DNA from: Calliopum simillimum
Lineage: Eukaryota; Arthropoda; Insecta; Diptera; Lauxaniidae
Assembly: GCA_951812925.1 (NCBI GenBank)
Contig: OX638370.1
Coordinates: 41,481,948 to 41,545,947 of the forward strand
DNA length: 64,000 bases
Reading direction: 5' to 3'
Made by a program: the position numbers and the translations under genes. Position 1 is the stretch's first letter. Each line of letters starts with the position of its first letter. The notes beneath the pieces were generated by a model. It saw only the letters and a program-made list of their open reading frames with translations, did not search any database and was not told the DNA's origin. Of the stretch, positions 58,801 through 64,000 are shown one piece after another.

Positions 58801-61096
58801 AGCTCTTTTTTTACATTTTTGAAGAGCCGTCATTCTAAAAATCAGCCACAAATAAATGGCAAAAGTGGCTTATATTAATTGATTTACTTTGAATTGGCTT
58901 GTAAGCTTGAAATAACAACTTTAAATTTTTAGATTATGACCACAGACATTATGCTTAGAAGAAAGAATTCTCAACTTAAAGTTTTACGCATTTCATGGCA
59001 AATATTATGAGTAATAAAATCTTTGAGTCAACGAACTTTCTGTTTTATTTATTTGGCCTGCAATAAATTTTCATATTACACATAAAATAAACAGCAACTT
59101 TTTAGTATTCTGTTATGTTTTTACGAATGCTTTAAAACTTTTTTTATAACCTTTTAAAAATTATCCTCTAAATATCCATTAAAACTTTTAAACAGTTGCT
59201 AAGCGAAAAAGAAAGAAAAATAAAAGAAAATTATGGTAATGGCAACAGGAGTGTAGCGTTAAAAAGTGATAATCTTTTGGTAGCAAAACCAGCATAGCAA
59301 GACTTTTTGACTTTGTCAAGCGTGAAGAAGACAGACTAACTGAGCTACTTACTTTCAAAAATTCCTAACCTTAACCCTTGGTATGTCGTTACATTGCTAA
59401 TAACCCTAAAATTGAATTATGCTAATGGTATTCAGTTGTTTTGGTATTGTTCTTACTATGGCTGTATATGTTAGTGTACGAGAGCAGACTTGTGTGCAAA
59501 TGTTTCGCTCTATAATGTCTAAATTATGAGTGGGCCTTGGATTTAATTTTTCTTTTGAAAATTCTAGGAAAGAAATTTTGTTTTAGATTTTGTAAAAAGA
59601 AAAACGAGACCTGCAAGATCATAATAAAATAACACTGTGAAACAAAATTTGGTCAACAAAAGATTACTCGGATCTGACGCTGCGGGGTGAAAATATAGGC
59701 CAAAATAAAAGACCATTTGGCTCAGTTTGTTTAAATTGGCTCTAGTTTTCGAGAAAAGACCCTTTGAATTTTTAGCTGAAATCCATACAAACACTTTGAT
59801 ATAATATATGTGGCATATGGGCAAAAATTTCTCAAGTGAGCCACCCAAGAAATTAAACGTAAAAAAGGCTTTAACAAAATGATGTTTTATAACAACTAGT
59901 AAAGATTTTGTAAAAATGTTTTTTTTTAGAGATATTTAGCATAGGTCGGGGAATAAAATGGTGTTTTTGATTTGTAAAAAAATGTTTCATTTATTAATGA
60001 AAATACCTATTTCAAATAGGTACATAAAAATAAAGCAACTTCTTCGTCTCTGAGAAAACTATAAAAAATAGGTAAGCACTCTCCACTTGTCAAGAAACTA
60101 TATTCCAGAAAAAAAATTGTGGTAATCGATATTAGTTCAAAAGTTAATAACAATACAGTGATGTCGTGCAAGTCTTTTTTCAGCATTAGAGGAAAACAAG
60201 GCATTCTACGAAAAAAGTGTATATGGCATAAAATGCTTAGAATTATCTAAGGAATACGTGTGGCTCACTTGAGAAATTTTTGCCCATATGCCACATATAT
60301 TATATCAAAGTGTTTGTATGGATTTCAGCTATAGGTTAAAAGGCATAAATCCACCACTCGGGTGATTACTTTTGAGCCGAATGTCATAAAAGGCGAAAAA
60401 TATCACTTTCTTGGGAATTTTGTGCTCTAACTTGCCAAAAGTGCATCCAAAAATACTGATTTGGTAGTGAAAGATTAGATATGGATTAGACGAACAAAAC
60501 CCCACCAGCAAATGCAATAAAACTCAGTTAACTTACGAGATATATCGAAAAAACCACTTAATTCAAGGTGCAAAATTCAAACGGCCTTTTCTCGAAAACT
60601 AGAGTCAATTTGAACAAACTGAGCCAAATGGTCTTTTATTTTGGCCTATATTTTCACCCCGCAGCATCAGATCCGAATAAACTTTTGTTGACCAAATTTT
60701 GTTCCACAGTGTAATTTGATTGGTAATTTTTACCTATAAATGTGGTTATTTCAATTGCCAAATTCAGCTTCGATTTTATACACCTTAAGGGTCTTTTTTA
60801 AAGCAAATCTATTTAACTTTTGAATTATTTTCATGATTTGAAACTTGTGCTTAAAAAGTATTAACTATGCTGCACTCTATTCTAGATATCCTTAAGTATT
60901 TTCTTAAATATTTAATTTCTTCTTTTTGGTATCACCGTTTTTTGATTTTCTGTTTTTCTTCTTTCTTTTTCCGTTACAGGCATTACTACGTGGTGCTTTA
61001 TCGCAACAGAGCGCCGTCATTTTGGTGTGCATGGCGGTTGATAGATACATGTGTGCGTTGCATCCGCGTAAATACTATCAGCATTCGAGTAAAAAG
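55856..61096 (+). CDS. Rhodopsin-class (class A) GPCR, 5' coding exons, gene continues past window
   Basis: Coding exons are 55863-56084 (exon region from acceptor 55855), 56146-56271 and 60980-61096, joined in phase 0. Introns are 56085-56145 (61 bp, GTACGT...TTTCAG), 56272-60979 (4.7 kb, GTAAGA...TTACAG) and one starting at 61097 (GTAAAA). The 155 residues contain an N-terminus with an NSS glycosylation site, TM1 with GANALV (Asn 1.50), TM2 with LALNDL (Asp 2.50), CWP in the first outer loop, Cys 3.25, and TM3 ending AVDRYMCALHP (DRY). Position 3.32 is Arg, not the Asp of amine receptors, so a biogenic amine ligand is unlikely. TM4-7 lie outside the visible exons. I cannot assign it to a named fly receptor; it is an orphan class A receptor by sequence. 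Confidence 0.85.
56783..57033. mobile_element. MITE in GPCR intron 2, GAGGAGTGGCCG ends
   Basis: GAGGAGTGGCCGTACCAAAG at the left and its inverse at the right are bordered by AATT on both sides. The inner arms GGGCCTAAGCAGAAGTAATG and CATTT-CGAGGCAAAAGTAGTG are opposed. The core around AAAAGTAATGTCAT with CGAAATG is shared with 19024-19284. It is about 250 bp with no frame. Confidence 0.75.
57034..57519. other. GPCR intron 2 sequence
   Basis: Nothing recognised between the MITE and the LINE fragment. Confidence 0.4.
57520..58545 (+). mobile_element. Decayed non-LTR retrotransposon fragment (LOA/Jockey-like RT)
   Basis: Plus frames read, in order: KNYPHWLNKDLSDLRKATRK and LKKYKKATRNAKNH*WETF (pre-RT linker), EALNLLIHTHFPGCEKIGSS, then SFSPYKSPRWDGK (a corrupted KSPGPDG block). 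Then LLKTLERILDIHIR-like LKTLERILDIHIRKSL, ETILHEVARTIERSLHLRYF, and FLDIEGAFNNV with the first RT catalytic Asp. The YADD region and everything downstream are missing. It is a dead partial copy inside GPCR intron 2. The clade is tentative. Confidence 0.8.
58546..59632. other. GPCR intron 2 sequence
   Basis: AACTTTCCAGGTAAAAC with AAATGACTGTAC at 58636-58668 is shared with about 27506-27536. Nothing else is recognised. Confidence 0.4.
59633..60711. mobile_element. TIR element, CACTGTG ends, TAA target duplication, in GPCR intron 2
   Basis: The left end CACTGTGAAACAAAATTTGG and the right end are inverted copies. Homology extends about 190 bp, through CAAAATAAAAGACCATTTGG and TAGTTTTCGAGAAAAG. 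A further opposed pair lies at about 59780-59850 and 60262-60330 (GATATAATATATGTGGCATA). TAA flanks both sides (59630-59632 and 60712-60714). CACTG ends with a 3-bp duplication fit animal CACTA elements; a TAA duplication would also fit Harbinger. One copy of the CGAAAAAAGTGTA module lies at 60208-60262. The minus frame 59564-59848 is a shadow. Confidence 0.8.
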
Positions 61097-62329
61097 GTAA
61101 AAATTATAGCATACATTTAAGATTATTTCTGTTTGCTGTTTTCCTCTACATTTTTATTTACATTTTTGGGGCATGGCTGACTCCGAAATGTGATACAAAA
61201 GAAGATTTTACAGATCATGTAATCAAATTCACGAAATTAAACAAGCAAGCTTCCTTTAGAAATGAGTTCCACAATCTGTAATGCCTTCAAAGATTTTTCA
61301 ACTTTGATAATATGGAAATTTGAAAGGGAAAATAATTTTCTTAGATTAAGTATTTTTAGGAAATTTTATGCTGTTTTTGTAGCACTAATGGAAGTTATGT
61401 AAAGAAATTACCTCGATATAAATACATCGAAAAATAAACTATAAAGATAATTTAAAACAAAAAAAAAAAAAAAATTAGCACATCTCAATCAAAAAGAAAA
61501 AAGCATCAAAATTAAAAAAAAAAATTTGGAAATACTAAAATTTCTTAAAAATACTAGAAAAATCAAACACAATTTTGAAACTTCGCGAAAGGATGATGAA
61601 ATAAGAAAGAATTAAACAATACCTTTTTTCAGACGAACTAAGAGCGAAAAAAACTGCAACACAATTCAAGATTAAGTGAACAAACCTACTTTTTGGGTTT
61701 ACATAGTTACGATACTTTTCTCATGGATTTGTGCTCACTTTCTAGCCTTGGTCTTCGGCCTTAAGTCATTGGTTTTTGGTCATTGTACTTTAGTCTCTAT
61801 TTAGTTTTTGGTCCTGGTGTTGGCCACATTTCAAAACTTTTGTTTTAACCAATTACATCCCTTTCGACGGCAAAATCATCTCTTGATACTGAATATGACA
61901 CCCTAAAAAACTAACTGCTTTGAAAAAAGCGGTTCGAAAATATTGCATATATATTTTATTTTTTTTTTTATTTTGATGTTTTTTTTTTAAAAGAAATTTC
62001 TTTTATCTAAAATTAGAAACCTTTTTTAGCTGGGTCTGAATATTATAATTTTTAAAAACAATATTTAAGAAACTGAAGTTTTCATAAAAAAAAAAAAAAA
62101 AAATTGGAAAAACACAAAAAAAAAAATAAAAGCAATAATTTTTTATGCATTTGGCGATACTAAATCCGAATTTTTTAACAGAATTGCTGTGTCTCATATG
62201 GTTTCTGAATCGGGAAAGTCGTGGTATGAAATGAAAGTCATCGCAAGGGATGCAAAATTTATATTGACCCTATGCCCCTCCTAGAAGTTAAAGGAGAATA
62301 CATACATACATATGGTTTCTGAGATTTAT
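61097..62329. other. GPCR intron 3, AT-rich
   Basis: Long A and T runs (61459-61475 and 62087-62103) and no recognisable element or exon. Confidence 0.4.
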
Positions 62330-62510
62330 TCTCTTCGTATACGACCTAAAATTGTGCATGTCCAGGTTTTCCTCAAGAACGACTTTACCGATTTTAATGA
62401 AACTTCGCAAAGTAATGAACATCAGCATAGACAAAAAAATGAAATAAATTTTGACTTTGTAGATACACATGAACTGGAGTGGCACCGCCCTCAACTTTAA
62501 ATTTAACGAC
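62330..62510 (+). repeat. Truncated GGCGTGGCAC-family repeat unit
   Basis: CTTCGTATACGACCTAAAAT, CGATTTTAATGAAACTTCGC and GAGTGGCACCGCCCTCAACT follow the order of the family units at 15500 and 43860. Confidence 0.5.
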
Positions 62511-62559
62511 TTCGCGAGCGAAGCCTAAAGCGCTGTAAATGCTCAAAATCTAAGGCAGC

Positions 62560-63760
62560 TTTACGATATCACCCGCAGAACATCGATATCGATATCTGGC
62601 AGAAAACACCAACCAGCCATCCTATCAAAGAGAAAAATAGAAATCTCTTAACATCCGCGGACGAACAACTAAAGAGATGCAAAGAGTATTTTTGTGATAT
62701 ACTAAATCCCATGTCTACCACATCCCTGCAACCAGAATCACCAACTACAACTGCCGCAGTGACTCGCAGTAGTAGTCGAATACAAACACCGCAGCGTACA
62801 ATTGATGAAATAGTGAAAGCTATCCAAAGCATGAAAAACAACACGACGAGCGTTTGCCAGAAGATTGGCTACATGACATGTTAGTCAAATTGTCGAAAAA
62901 AGGCGACCTAAACGAGTGCCGAAACTATGGAGGCATTACCTTGCCCTCAGTACCATCAAAAGTATTGACGAAAGTGCTTCTGAACAGGGTAAGCGAAAAA
63001 CTTGATTCGGCCATTCGAAAGCAGCCAGCAGGATTCCGGCCAAATCGTCATGCGTGGATCAAATCAACACCCTGAGCAGTACTGTTAAAGAATCATCGAA
63101 GATCTAGAAGACTTCGACTACGCCGACAACATTTGCCTTCTATCGTCCAAACACTCAAATATGCAAAGCAAGATTGAAGACCTTCTCTTGGAATCGCAGA
63201 AGGCCGGCCTAAAAATCATTGCATCCAAGACTAAAAGCATGAAGCTAAACGCAAACAAAAATGACATCACGCTTAAAGCTGGCAGTGATGACATTAAAAA
63301 CATCGACAGCTTCACGTATTTTGGCAGCATTATCTCCATGGATGGTGAAGAATAGCAGAAGCAAAAGGCGCGTTTGCTCAATTGAACAAAATTTGGTCTT
63401 CCTCCGTTATATCCACCAAAACGAGAGTGCGCATTTTTGATTCGAACGTGAAATCAGCTTTATTATATGGGTGCGGAACATGGCTTGTTACTGAACCACT
63501 AACGAAAAAGTTGCAAGTATTCGTCAACAAATGCTTGAGGCAAATACTAAAGGTTTGGTGGCCTTGCACTATATCAAATTTCGAACTACATCAAAAATGT
63601 AATCACAGGGCTATAGCAAACGAGTTCAATCTGCGCAAGTGGAGATGGACTGGATATTCTCTCCGGAAACTACACAGCAAAGTTTGTTGCCAGGCTCTTG
63701 AGTGGAATCCACAAGGCAGTACCAGGGGCCGAACAAAAGATCGCTTGGTAGAATTGAAAA
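62560..63760 (+). mobile_element. Decayed RTE-type LINE with internal deletion, in GPCR intron 3
   Basis: Plus-frame pieces in order: LPEDWLHDMLVKLSKKGDLN, ECRNYGGITLPSVPSKVLTK, AGFRPNRHAW (RT fingers). Then a jump, where the palm segment with the first catalytic Asp is deleted. Then DYADNICLLSS at about 63116-63145, where the second Asp of the usual ADD motif is Asn; TKSMKLNANKN; SFTYFGSIISMDGEE with a stop; then RVRIFDSNVKSALLYGCGTW, KLQVFVNKCLRQILKVWWP and RKWRWTGYSLRK. This wording matches RTE-clade LINEs often annotated as craniofacial-development-protein-2-like. Stops and frameshifts make it dead. Confidence 0.88.
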
Positions 63761-64000
63761 AACTGGATGAAAAATTTTTTAAATTTATAACTTTATTCTT
63801 CATCTTCAACGTAATCGCCATTTATTTTGACACATTTTTGAAGTCTATAAATACATCTTGAAAAACCGTTTTCAAAATCGGCTTTTTACAGTTTTACAAT
63901 TTCATCATTAATCGCATTTATTATCTCCACATTGCTGTTGAAGACTCTCTCTCTCAAATTTTTTTTTATTTTTGGAAACAACCAGAAGTCACAAAGCGCT
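63761..64000. other. GPCR intron 3, right window edge
   Basis: Beyond the LINE the last frame runs into unrelated AT-rich sequence; no exon is recognised before the edge. Confidence 0.4.

Overview
The window looks like nuclear DNA of a higher fly (brachyceran Diptera, plausibly a tephritid fruit fly). It is AT-rich and gene-poor, with introns of about 60 bp carrying GTAAG/GTACG donors and pyrimidine-rich AG acceptors. It also carries AATAAA polyadenylation signals, an old mariner transposase of the kind common in fruit flies, and R1-like and RTE-like LINE remnants. The species assignment is inference; nothing here fixes it.

Only three host genes can be supported. Two are small secreted single-Kunitz-domain protease inhibitors (8094-8387 and 12755-13053, plus strand, one short intron each). 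They lie in two diverged tandem copies of a multi-kb segment (about 4110-8960 and 8974-13460). The third is the 5' half of a rhodopsin-class GPCR (coding exons 55863-56084, 56146-56271 and 60980-61096, plus strand). It has a 4.7-kb intron 2 full of transposon debris and continues beyond the right edge.

The rest is mostly a graveyard of DNA transposons, many of them hairpin or foldback elements nested in each other. From left to right: a TA-flanked MITE (820-1357); a Tc1/mariner DD37-type element (4285-6884) interrupted by a foldback element with an 8-bp target duplication (5262-6643); a TIR element (9534-10567) and a dispersed repeat (about 11890-12676) that hit only the second Kunitz unit; a MITE (13202-13836); tandem 415-bp repeats (15590-16545); a large inverted-repeat element (22494-23610); an almost perfect 40-bp-stem hairpin (27215-27322); a Tc1/mariner-like element (29424-30727); a 1.9-kb palindrome (32294-34240); an R1-like LINE (37313-39165); more palindromes (39176-46213); a doubly nested foldback composite (49205-51790); a TIR element with an unrecognised small ORF (52380-53610); and a mariner (53687-54952) inside a palindromic MITE.

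The strongest biological signal is the Kunitz pair. The scaffold is nearly identical, but almost every replacement lies in the protease-contact loops and very few silent changes are seen. This is the pattern expected for diversification of target specificity after duplication. The second signal is a roughly 55-bp sequence module shared by several otherwise different hairpin elements.
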